64,000 nucleotides of DNA from Gyrodactylus bullatarudis (Eukaryota > Platyhelminthes > Monogenea > Gyrodactylidea > Gyrodactylidae), in assembly GCA_012064415.1 (NCBI GenBank), contig SSNU01000157.1, positions 8,786 through 72,785 on the forward strand. Direction: 5' to 3'. Position 1 is the first letter of the stretch. Each line of letters begins with the position of its first letter. Positions 10,450-21,900 of the stretch are shown in pieces. The notes beneath the pieces were generated by a model. The model made no database searches, had not been told where the DNA came from, and saw only the letters and a program-made list of their open reading frames with translations. Made by a program: the position numbers and the translations under genes.

Positions 10450-13400
10450 ATGGATGTTAGTTTCACTCTCTACTACTAAATTATGGCTTAATAATCTTTC
10501 TTTAGTATTATTTCAAGAAATTTTCTGTCCGGCGATCCCAAGATGTGCAGTTTGAGCAGGCCAGAGACTTTCCTGTAGCTAACAATGCTGTTTATAACAA
10601 TCAAAATGTTCAAAATGAAGATAAAAAGTTACTTTCTCCCAGGAAAAAAGTAAATGTTGTTTCTTTTTCAACTGGTGAGCCTCCCAAGATTACTGCAGAT
10701 AGCTCATCTCTACAGGTTAATGATGCTTGTCAAAAATCTCATAACAGTCCCACTAATGTTCCAGATTTTCGTACTCCTTACCCTACAATACCATCCAATT
10801 TGCGAAAAGACGAACAAAAAAATAACTCACCCAATAATCATAATCGAATTAACGACAAAACAATTGTACTTGGTGTCAATAGTCAGAAAAAAGACAGACG
10901 CTTACTATACAACCCAAGGTCCTGGCAAAATGATTCTGAAATTGAAACCAAAATAACCATCAAGGTATTTCAAAATCTTATCCCTTTTTTTGTTTATCTT
11001 TATTTTTCCTTTAGCCTTTGAATGAATCATCTAAAGGGTCTACTATAACTAAGACAATTAGAAAATCAGAGCCGACTTTTAAAACTCCAATGCTTCCTGT
11101 CACGTCAGAATTCGACATGTTCCCCTCAGATGACGAGCCAAACAATTTAAAAATTCCCAAGTTGAAGTCTCACAAAGAGCGTCTCGGTCCCAGAGTTACT
11201 TTTGCTGATCAACCTGAATTGAAACAAGAAAATAAAAAGCTATTAGTTAAAAAGAGCGAAAAAGAACTTTTTACTGTTGTCAAGAATACAAATAATGCCG
11301 CTCAGTGTCAAGACAAGGGTTCTACTCAACATTCCAATGATGATTTCCGTTATCTTATTGAAGGAATTGGAAAGGAAAACATGACCAATACACGTTCTCT
11401 TAGGTAAGTACATTTAATCAAATTTTTAAAATTTAACTAACCATTTTTCTAGTATTCTTACCCTCGCTAATCGTTGTGTCGATAAAAATTTTCGGAAAAT
11501 TCTCAAACCAAATCGTTGCCTATCAATTATCTCTGAAAAACTTGAGGACGCCTATCTTGACTTTGTAAGTTGTTTTTATGTTACAAAATTAAATCGAAAT
11601 TAGATATTTTATTTTAATTATTGTAGTCTTTGGGCCTGACGACTGCCTGCCTCATTTATATTATTTCTCGTGAACGTGATCCTTCACATTTCAACCAGCA
11701 GTCTATGAAATTAATGATGAGCCTGATTAAAACTCCAAACATGATGACATCATTACTGTGTGAAGAAATGGACTCGCAACCATCTCCAGAAACCCAGAAT
11801 ACCAGTTCTAAAGCATCTTCACTCTTCTCGTCTTCGGGTAAATTTTCCTTTGCCAGCCGACGTAATAACCTTTGCTCGAGTGGAAATTTTTCATCAATTC
11901 GCTTGGCAAAAGAATCTGAGCGTCTTCGTCATAGGATAAAGGCAACGCTTGAAATGATAAAACCCAAAAGAAATCCTAACGAATCTTGTCAAAAAGTTTC
12001 TAGCAGCAAAGTGGAAAATCTCTTTTCCAATTCCTCTTCCATTGTGGCTGAAAATCCCTTGTCACGTCTCAAATTTAAGCATATTGACATTGAGAAACCA
12101 ATCAATGTGAGTTTAAACATTCTCTTTCCGCATACACTGATATGCATGCATATTAGTCTAGTCTTGATAATTAAGTGTAGTAGTATCATGTCAACAAAAG
12201 TAAATCACCAGTAAAAAATTGCATCTTTTTCTAATTTTTTTCATTTTATAGGCTCGAGATTTAATAATTGAATCATTGATCAACATTGGTCTGAGAAAGA
12301 CTTCTTCTCAGTTCAAATCAATGATTCGTGAGCATGAAGCTATTGATCACATAGCTGAGGAAATAATTGCATCAGTAGATTACCTCAAAGATCTCGAATT
12401 AGACACAAAACTTTTACAGGCCAAAACTAATCAAATTCATGTTGATGAATTTTCCATTAGTAAACTAAAGAAAATATTTCATTACACACGTTTCCTTGAG
12501 AATATGACCTATCTAGAAGTGGATAATCAGGCATACTTGGTTCGTTACAAAGATGGACAATTAATCTCTCAACTTGTACGAATAATAAGAATTTGCTCAT
12601 CCCAACTACCAAAGCATCCATCGCCTTCAAAATATCTATCCAAATGCCTTGCTATCTCTGTCAAAGGAAACGAGGAAAACGAAAAATTACCTGTTGTCCA
12701 GATCTACGAAAAAATGGCTCAACAATACCCAATGATTATAAAACCCTCTGAGGAGCAGACAATAATTCTCGACTGTCTCACACGGACCTATCGTCTCATG
12801 GTCAATTTGTCCCAGAATGAATTTGTTTCACATGTCTTTAATAGTGTCTCTAATGTGGTTGAAGTAACAATGGATATTGTACTTCATATGCCCAATCGCC
12901 TTCCTGAGAGTCATCGTTTTGACTTATTAGTGTTAACCCTTTGTACTTTGGTTAACCAATGCCAGCACTTTCCAGAAAATAAATCTCGAATTGTCCACAT
13001 GGAATTGCCCACTATCCCCTGCAAGGATGATGAAGATAAAAAGATTGAAGAAGAACAAGTTAAACCAGATACTAACAAAGCTTCCCTTCTTCCCTGGGAT
13101 GACAAAAGTAGTCAAGCTCAAGTCTTTGATGAGATCATCTCCCTTTTCCTTTATCGTGATGAACTAGTCAAATCGCATGACTTTGAAAGAGATGATGGAC
13201 AGCACAAAGAATCTGAGAATCCCATGACCATTGATAACCCTGAGGTTGCCGATGATGATGATGGTGTTAAAAACCTTGAAGGTAAAACTATTGAAGAGGC
13301 TGGCCTAAAGTGGCGCCTTGTAAAGCAAAATTCTCAGAGTAATGGCTCTTCAACCAGTACTGCTCCTTCCAATACTAACACTGATAATGAAGCTATTTCC

Positions 13401-13973
13401 CAAGTGAAAAGAAAAAGCTCTAAAAACGGAGATGGTCCTGTCAAGAAGAAAAAGTCCAGATTACGCAAAAATTCTAAAAAAGTGAAAGATGTTAATAATA
13501 GTGAGGAAAGCGATGAAGATGAAATTATCGAGTCAGCAGAAGAAGATAAATCCGAAGAAGAAGATGATGACGATGACTTGAGTGATGAAGATAGTGAGGA
13601 AGAGGACACAGAAGAAGGTGTCGACGTAGAATTTGTCACAGAAACTAAAGAGGATAAAGATCGTCTTAAAGAACAAATGTCTTCTGCCCATCAACACATG
13701 GAAGATTCTGTGGTAGCTGCCTATGTAGCCTTATTATTGGGTTGCATCATCCAAACAAGTAGCAGGTATACTGAGAAAATCAGAAAAAAATTGCCTGACG
13801 GTAAATTCAGACCAATGGCCATCATGCTAGCCAAGCTATGTTCATTCCTTTCACTCACACAAAATATTGACAATGTTGCGCATGAGAATATTTCACGAGT
13901 CATCAAGAACCTTGAGAGTCTCGACCAACCCACTTCTACAAAGACTCCGACTTCCGCCACAACTACTTCCTGA
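10450..13973 (+). CDS. WAPL: WAPL, cohesin release factor (wings apart-like)
   Basis: Exons: probable 10450-10455 (Met-Asp only), 10518-10964, 11015-11403, 11453-11564, 11627-12106, 12252-13973; phases agree, about 1051 aa. The N-terminal third is Ser/Asn-rich and poorly conserved. The WAPL domain starts at ANRCVDKNFRKILKPNRCLSIISEKLEDAYLDF and continues to the C-terminal block VVAAYVALLLGC...FLSLTQNI...ISRVIKNLESL, the typical family end. The large last exon contains a basic stretch and a long Glu/Asp run inserted before the final conserved block. WAPL with PDS5 opens the SMC3-SCC1 gate and removes cohesin from chromatin in the nucleus. I see no FGF motif, which vertebrate WAPL uses to bind PDS5. 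The start is uncertain: the two-codon exon is the only in-phase ATG with a fair donor nearby. Confidence 0.88.
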
Positions 13974-14308
13974 TTTTGACATGTAAATATTTTTATTTGA
14001 TAATAATATCATGAATATACATACTAAGACACTGTTATAATTAGTAATAATTACTATGGTATCCATCTCGATAGAGAAACAAAATCCAAAGAACCGTTGT
14101 TTCTTCAACCCCTAAAAGTTCTTTCTCGTTGTATTTTGCACATATACATATATGAATATAGTATACACAAATATTTCTATATTTGCTATATAAAATATAC
14201 TTCTACACATCTACACAAACTAGCTATTTATATGGAGAAACCAGAAATTAATAGAAGCAATTTAATTTGATTTGAATCATTTATTATTTTGCAAAATATG
14301 AACAGGGA
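13974..14308. other. convergent 3' spacer WAPL / EXOSC3
   Basis: AT-rich, no coding sequence. It holds both 3'UTRs, including the EXOSC3 poly(A) signal on the minus strand. Confidence 0.6.
14280..14285 (-). terminator. poly(A) signal AATAAA of EXOSC3
   Basis: AATAAA on the minus strand about 24 nt past the EXOSC3 stop codon, implying a very short 3'UTR. Confidence 0.55.
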
Positions 14309-15261
14309 TCAGTTGAGATATTTAGCAAAGAGTATAGCATCCTTCTTGTTCATTTTTTCAGCAAGAAGTATTGCGTTTGATAGGAGTTGAACTTCTTTCG
14401 GTGTACGACCATGAAGCCATATGATCCCATTGGAGCCAAGGTAAATTTCAAATGGGAATCTTTTACTCAATTCTGCCATAAAAGGGAAATCCCCTTCTGG
14501 ATCTGAAAGTAACCCAATCAAACTAGGATTACAAGACAAAAGTACTCCGCCTTCTTCTGATCCAGCGAATCCAACACCTCCAGACTCATTCCTACCAATA
14601 ATACCTAGGCCATTTGATGTTCCTGTCTGTTCATCAACACAAGTAAGTTCAATATCAAGATCAATATCGGCTACTAAAATTGAAGCATAGACAATGTCAC
14701 CAACTTTGACATCTGGAAGCTTTTTCTTTCCGGCTCCTTCGAATGAAAAAGCGTTCAGTATAGCGGTACTGGATGTGCCAATGTCGATATGGAAATTAAG
14801 AGAAGTTTTTTTGGTACAAATTCCGACAACTTTGTCGCCTTTCTCGAATTGACTCACATGAAAGCGTCTGGGAAAATTAGATTTGGCAATACCCATATGG
14901 TTGTCAAAAGAAATAAAATTATCTATCCATAACTTGTGATAAATTTTATTCTCTTGTGTGAATTCTTTATACTTGAGTATACCAAACTAGAAATATTATA
15001 TGGGAAAATTACATTTTTTATAAGAACAATAGGTTTTAGGGTTCCCGAATCTTGAATGGAAACTTTATTTTCTAGATGTATAATTCCAGAACCGATAATC
15101 CAGGAATGAGAGTTAGGATCTAACTTATCCGCAACTAGCATTTGACCAGGTTTAACATGATTGTTGAAATAGTTACTGATTGGTTCAAAGGAGTATTGTT
15201 TATTGCCATGCGATTCTGAGTCAGTAGGAAGGCTAGCAATTGAGATCGCATCACCTTTCAT
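14309..15261 (-). CDS. EXOSC3: RNA exosome cap subunit RRP40 (EXOSC3)
   Basis: Two exons, 15013-15261 and 14309-14986, joined across a 26-nt intron (14987-15012, GTAATT...TTTCTAG); 308 aa versus about 275 in human. The N-terminal domain begins near VKPGQMLV and IIGSGIIHLENK. After the intron comes FGILKYKEF and LWIDN, then the S1 domain with GDKVVGIC, FSFEGAGKKKLPDVKVGDIVYA and GLGIIG. A KH-like C-terminal part carries LGSNGIIWLHG. RRP40 is one of the three S1/KH cap proteins that thread RNA into the nuclear and cytoplasmic exosome. Without the intron the frame hits a stop before the S1 domain, so the intron or an assembly indel is required. The start is the first ATG giving a complete N-domain. 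Confidence 0.85.
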
Positions 15262-15933
15262 TTTTTCATAAATGGGAACCTTTTAAACAATTATATCTAA
15301 GAGAAACTAGAAATATTTGTTTGAATCTACCTATTTAATAAAATTCAAAGAACAATTATATATTAAATTCAACTGTTGAATAAGTGTTTTATCGAGTGTC
15401 GCAAAAAGTCACTGAGAAAAATGTAATATTTTTAATGTTATATATGAGTAGACAATGGAAAAAACGTGATTGTTAGTCAATTAAGGATTTTGGATTTGCT
15501 ACATATAAGTAACATTAATACTTACCACATTTTTTCATCAACTTTTTGGTACATCCGGTAAAACATCATTCGAACTTCTGAAATTTGTTTTAAACAAGCT
15601 AACGTTTTCATTCAATTTCAAACGAAATTTTTTGAATAACTTAAAATACAAGTCTTGTTACAAGGCTCTTGCATATTATCTATTGTAAAATATTACCGTA
15701 TAAGTTAGCTTTTATTCATTCTTCTCATTACTTTTTATATCCACATTGAAATTCTGAATCAAGATTTTCGAGTCCACTAGCTTCAGTTTAAACTTTAGAC
15801 TCTAAAAATTAAAACTTATTTTATTACTTTTGAATCTCATATCTCAACTTCAGACATCAATGTTATAATAAATCATAAATATCAATTTATTAATAACAAA
15901 ATAAAGAATAAAACAGGAGCATAAATGATAAAT
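15262..15933. other. spacer between EXOSC3 5' end and neurexin 3' end
   Basis: No coding sequence recognised on either strand. It contains the EXOSC3 promoter and the neurexin 3'UTR. AT-rich and featureless. Confidence 0.55.
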
Positions 15934-18900
15934 TCAGCGCTGCAAATAATAACCAGTCGGTATAAATGTTTGACTTTGATTTGTCTTAAAAGATTCACTA
16001 GCTATTAAGATATTCTCATTGTCATGGGTTTGGTAAACCCAGTTATCAGGCGGAAAGACACTAGAATAACCTGGTTGGCCCAGAATTGATCCAGAAATAT
16101 ACGAATTACTTGTGTCATTCAGACAGATTCCCTCACGAACAGAATGCATGATTGAAATATTGTCCTCTGAATTCCTAGATGTAGAAAGTATTTGACCTTA
16201 GTCTTGTACAGTACAGACTAAATCTGTAACAGACTCTACTTTATACCATAAATTATGGTACATAATGATCATAATCATTATATGATTACGATTACAGAAA
16301 ATGTTATAAATAAATGTATTATTGTTAAATAAGGGACTAAGTACTTCTCATTAAGAAGTTCTTAGCATCATTGATTAATTTTTTAAAGTATCACTCAGAA
16401 TTCTGTTGTATTATACAACTTTTATGCTTCAAATAATTTAGTACATTATTACTAAAATATAATAATTATAACTACTTAAAAGTAATCAAGTAATAATTTT
16501 ATTTAGCAGAAACAATAAAACTCACATTTCATCATTTTTCCTATCAAGAACGACAACATCATCATTTACTTGTGGAGCTAAGGAATATTTCTTAGACCTA
16601 GTCTTCATTTGACATTTGTACATGAGGTAGATTATAGAAGTAATTAGTAATATTCCTGTTACCGAGAGTATCACTATGAGCCATGTGTTGATATCTTGGC
16701 TAACAAGAGCGAAGATGTCATTGAATTTGGAGAAATTCCAGAGATTATTATGCTCAAATTTAGTGTCAAGTTTTCCAACTATATCAAGAGAAGTCAGAAT
16801 TTCTTTCGTTTTTGTAAATTGTGCATCCCCTTGGAGGCGAAAGTTTTGCAGTTTGACGTGTGTCTGATTCTTCGAGGCATTGTCATTGGGAAAACTGAAG
16901 AGATCATCTGATGAGGCTGTATCAATCAGTGTGAATATTGAATTATTTTTGATTTTTGGTCTAAAGTCCTTTATAAGATGAATGTTGTGTTTAGTAACGA
17001 TGAAATACTTGTTGAATTTTGATACTGGAATATGATCGAATATTTGTAGACCATTAACATAAATTCCTAGGCAAAAAGAATTTAATCAATATTAAGCCAT
17101 TATAGGAATAATCTTCGCATATGACGAAAGCAAAATACTATTCACTTTTCAACGGAATTGAAGAATTAATTAAATTAACTCAAATATTTATGGGATTAGG
17201 AAAAATATACCTGAAATATGACCGGAAAAGTAGTCTTCAATATTAGTTGAAGGATAATGCCCAATAGAGATTGAGTTTTGGTTATTGAATTGTACTGCTT
17301 TATTTTCGCCTGAGGAAAGATGTAAAAAAGATTAAAATAAGTATTATCATCAAGAATCTCAGCTTGAATGACTAACTCATGATTGAAAAGGTGGAATTGT
17401 CCACAATCACCAACATTTGAGGGCCATTTCGGTGTAACAGGACTCTGTGGTAATATCCATCATCGAGTACCTGATCAAAGGCAGCCCTAGCTATAGGTCC
17501 ACCTCCCATGTCGTACTCAACAACAAGAATTCCATTTATCTGGATAAAATGGAAAATAATGGTGGGTCAGAAAAAAATCCAAAACTATTTTTTAATCTGT
17601 GAAAGTGCAGGAGAGCTCTTGGTGTCTCTCCACTAAATACCTTAGTACAAGTACATTTGAATCAACTTTTTCGGTAGTATAATAACCTACCAAAATAACA
17701 TGAATATAATCTTCATTTTTCTCAGAAGTTATCGTCAACAATGTTTGGATGGAATGAAACTCCTTGAATAGGTTACTAAACTTTCTAGACTGAATAAACT
17801 TTAGAGTGTTCATGTCAAGTTCAGTATTTTTGCCAGAATCTTGACCGGTGGCGTCAAGTTGGAAGCCGATGGCTATTTCATCCCGACTTGAGGATTGCCG
17901 ATCCCGAAAGGTGAACTCAATGAAGCTTTTTGGAGCACTGGTAACCTTGGAGTTTGTCAACTGGATTGTTGTTCCAGCTGTATATATTGAAAATACCAAA
18001 AATAAAACATTCATGATTGACATATTTATATTTAGGGAATAAAAATACCGACCTTTGCCGCATCTCTGTCCTGAGAAAGTAGTCATTTCACAAAAGCATT
18101 TTATCTCATTCCAATGGTGTAAGCATTCACCACCGTTATGGCAAAAGTCATTTTTCTTGTAACAGGATCTGGCCTCACTATCGATAACTGTTTCATCACA
18201 TCCTGTCTGGACACATTGGTACGAAGTAGTAGTCTTTTTGGCTTGATTCTCAATATCTAACCTGATCTCTTGATCCTTAAGTGGAGAAAGATTAAGGAAG
18301 CTTTGACTTTTTTCATGAACCAATTCAAGGACATCTTCAGCTGTCTGACCATTGTTGAAGGAAAAATTTCCAAGACAACCCTAAAACAAGTTGACGAGTT
18401 AGTTCAGCAGAAGGACTCATTAATTAAAGAGAACCAACATGAAATCCAAAAGGGGAAGTGAATCTTTCCCGATCGATTGTAAATTTTTCTTTTGGAGCTC
18501 CTCCAAGGAACAGGGGTCCTTTGAGGTCAAAGTTTTTAGCATGCTCTCCACCCTTGACTAAAATTTCTTTCTTAAAACCCTTGGAAGTATTTGGATCGAT
18601 CTCAAGTCGCAAGACATTTCTTACAACATCATTCCTTGATAGAATAATTTGATGCCATTTCTTATCGGCTAAGGATGGAGAATCTATCTTGAGCCAATCA
18701 ATACCTCTTCCCATGTTGTAGATCATTTGTATTTGGCCGTTTGTCAGTTCAAATGCAATAAAGTCACTTCCTGATATTGCCTCATTGTAGAGTATTAAAC
18801 CATTTGGCTGGGTTGTCTTGAAAGAGAATTGAAATACAAATTTATCATACAAGTTCATAGACTGTGATTGAAGATAGCAGTCAGCACTGCTGAAGGAGAT

Positions 18901-21900
18901 TGGATAGGTAGGAGGTACTTTGGGCTCGACGCCTGAGCCATCATCGGGTGATACTTGAATGCTGTACGTATAAGTTGACCAGGCTCGCTTATTCCTGAAA
19001 TAAATCCATGTATATATTTCCATCATTATACATATCTTTTTAGTTAACCAAAGAATAAAAAGGTAAAATGAATTTCATATAACTGTAAGAGTGGGTCTCT
19101 CCTCACCTTTTGAGTGATAGTTCAGTACTATCACTGGAACTACTGAGAAGGGACCTACTACTTCCCTCTTCAAAAGGACATAGACCATTGAAGCAGAACA
19201 ATCTGATGTTGCCAACGAAACCCCGGACTTTTGATATCTTCTCCATGGTCATGTTCTCCATTGTCAAGACTGCCTTGCCGACCATTAGTTGAGTATATTC
19301 AAAAGGCAACTCCTTGGCTTTGTCAGAAACTTCTGGGGAAGGGATGAAAATTTTATTCCTAAACTTTAAATTCAATGCCGATTGAGAATGAGCCGAAAAT
19401 TAGGATGTAACCGGCTTGATAGAGGTACTTCTTACAGATCTTGTATCACTCTCAATTTGACTCATTAATTTTGTAGGTTTAAATAAAATAAATATTTTCT
19501 AAATTTAGCCATCGCGTGCGGATGAAATTCAAACTCAAAACAAACGTATCTTGAAATAATAATTATCTTGGGACATGCTGAATAAAAAAGAGAAACTAAA
19601 AAGTTCATGCAGGCAGTTAAATTGATTTATCATCAAATTAACTAGGAGGATAGCAATAGGGTTTTCTTCTGTAAAGCAAAAGAGAAAAATGTATCAAAAA
19701 GAAATCAAAATAAAACTTGGCAAAAATTAGATATGAAACGGTGTAAATCAAAAGAGGGGGGGGAGTGCAATTGTGAAATACAAAAAATTACAAAAAAGTG
19801 CGTGTGTATAATTATTATATGAGGTTAGATTGGTTAAAGACATGAATATTCATCATACCTTCTAGAACTGATAAGCTTCCAGTTATCAATTCATAGTGGT
19901 TGAGATCCGCTATAGCTAAAATACTATATTTAGTGAAAAAATTTCTTCAAATTACATTGTACAATTCACTCAGAAATTTTTATTTAACAAGAATTTCACA
20001 GATCCCTAACTAGGACAGAGATCCCATTCAACGAAGGAGGTACACACTGAGAAAGAATCAATTCCTGATCAATCTAGCATTTGAAAAGCACCTTAGAAAA
20101 GAACTAAACTCGGTTTATTATCAAGACTCTTAAGTTAATTGTGAAATAGAGGCATAGTTTGACTCTTTTCAAAAATAATTCTTAAATTTGTTCTTGAATT
20201 TTAATCTAAACGTAGGGATATTTAAGAGAAGAAATAGTTAAAATTTGTATGATAAAACTTACTCATGTAAAATGGATGATCATCGAGGTTGATGACAACC
20301 TGATCCCATTCTCTTGTCAGATTCATGTAATGCCAGTTTCCATCATGTACAGTGGGAGTAAGTTTAAGAGCCTACAGAGACGAAAATAATAATTTTTATC
20401 ATAATTTCTTTTTAACATACTCACACTAATTTGATTGGATAGTTGAAATTTGACAAATATTCTTCCATCTCTGAGGAATACTGATAGAGAATCATCAGAT
20501 TGAGAGGGTTTATCATTCAAGTCGTCTATCTGAGACTTTTCAAAAGTTTGAAAGAGAACACCGTTGGGTTGTATTGTTTGGAAGGATATCTCCAAGGTGT
20601 CTACAACTGACTTCTGCTTAACTGGATAGTTGATTGACATGTAACCTGATAAAACATATGTTCGATATCCTGAAATTAAATAGTATTTGCAATTACTGTT
20701 CAAGCCAAAATATGACTTGAAAATTTCAAAATATGCTCATATTTTACCTTATGCTTAAAATGATTGCTTCTATGACTAAAAAATAATAATAAATCACAAG
20801 TAGTATGATCGAAAATTAATTTTTATTAAATTTGTTCATAGCATTAATTCTGATATTTTCATCCTCAAAATTGTATCTTTTTTAATTTTAAGAATCGTTT
20901 TTCGCAATTCTAGACTAGGACAATCCAGATTCAGTATTTGACAAATATGAATTAAGTTGCCCTGCTAATAGCTTATTGGATAATCTAAAGTGTTCAATGT
21001 GGGTATCGAGTAGTTCATAAATCTAAAAACTAATATATTAGGCTGTGCGAAAGGTCATGTTAACGGTATTTTGGACCATGAAAAACATTGTTCATTACGA
21101 GCTGTTAGATTATGGCATTTTTCGCTGATGGTATCAGATAACTTCGAATTCATTGGGAGAAATGTATTAATTCGTCAGAAATTATTTTCATTGATATCCT
21201 ATACATATTATATATATTTAAAAAGATTTTTCAATATATTAATTTTTTATATTTAGTCCCATTACTTATCGCACAGCCTAATTATAATATTCATTGAATA
21301 TGGAAATTAACTCAATAGTAAGAGCTGTTCAATGCCGAAGATTATGGTTCGATTATTAACTACGCTTTTTGCTAATTGAATAGTGAATAGATATTAAAGG
21401 GTTAATTACAGAAATTTCGAAAAAATGACCCTAAAATTTATATATAAATTCCTTTACGAACTGCGTTGTCAAAAAGAGAAAAACTTGCAGTTTTTAAATC
21501 CTTTTCAACAGATTATTGAACAATTTCGTCTCGAAGATGGTGTCAATATTTTAAAGAATGAATTCAGTATCGACAGTTGCTACAAAAACTTCATGCGAGG
21601 ATTATTGGAAATAAATTCAGAAATAAAAAACTTAATTCTAAATTCTCTATGGAACCTACATAAGTTACAAAATAAGTTGGAGTCTGTATATTTTTGGTTT
21701 AGAAAAATAAATTTAAATCTTCAAAAATTTGAGATAGGAGACGAGTTATTTCTGGAAGAATATATTCTCTTTGGGGTCCGTTCTGGAATCAAAACGCTTG
21801 AATAAAATTATGTTTGCATCTACATCGGATAGAACTGACAGAGCTTGCTTTTATTATCAAAAGAACTGTCAATTTTCAAAAAGTAGTTGCACCGGATCAA

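Noticed and set aside
13334..13639. Ser-rich open frame on the minus strand inside WAPL
   Set aside because: It is the antisense shadow of the Glu/Asp-rich stretch of WAPL (GAA/GAT codons read as TTC/ATC/TCC).
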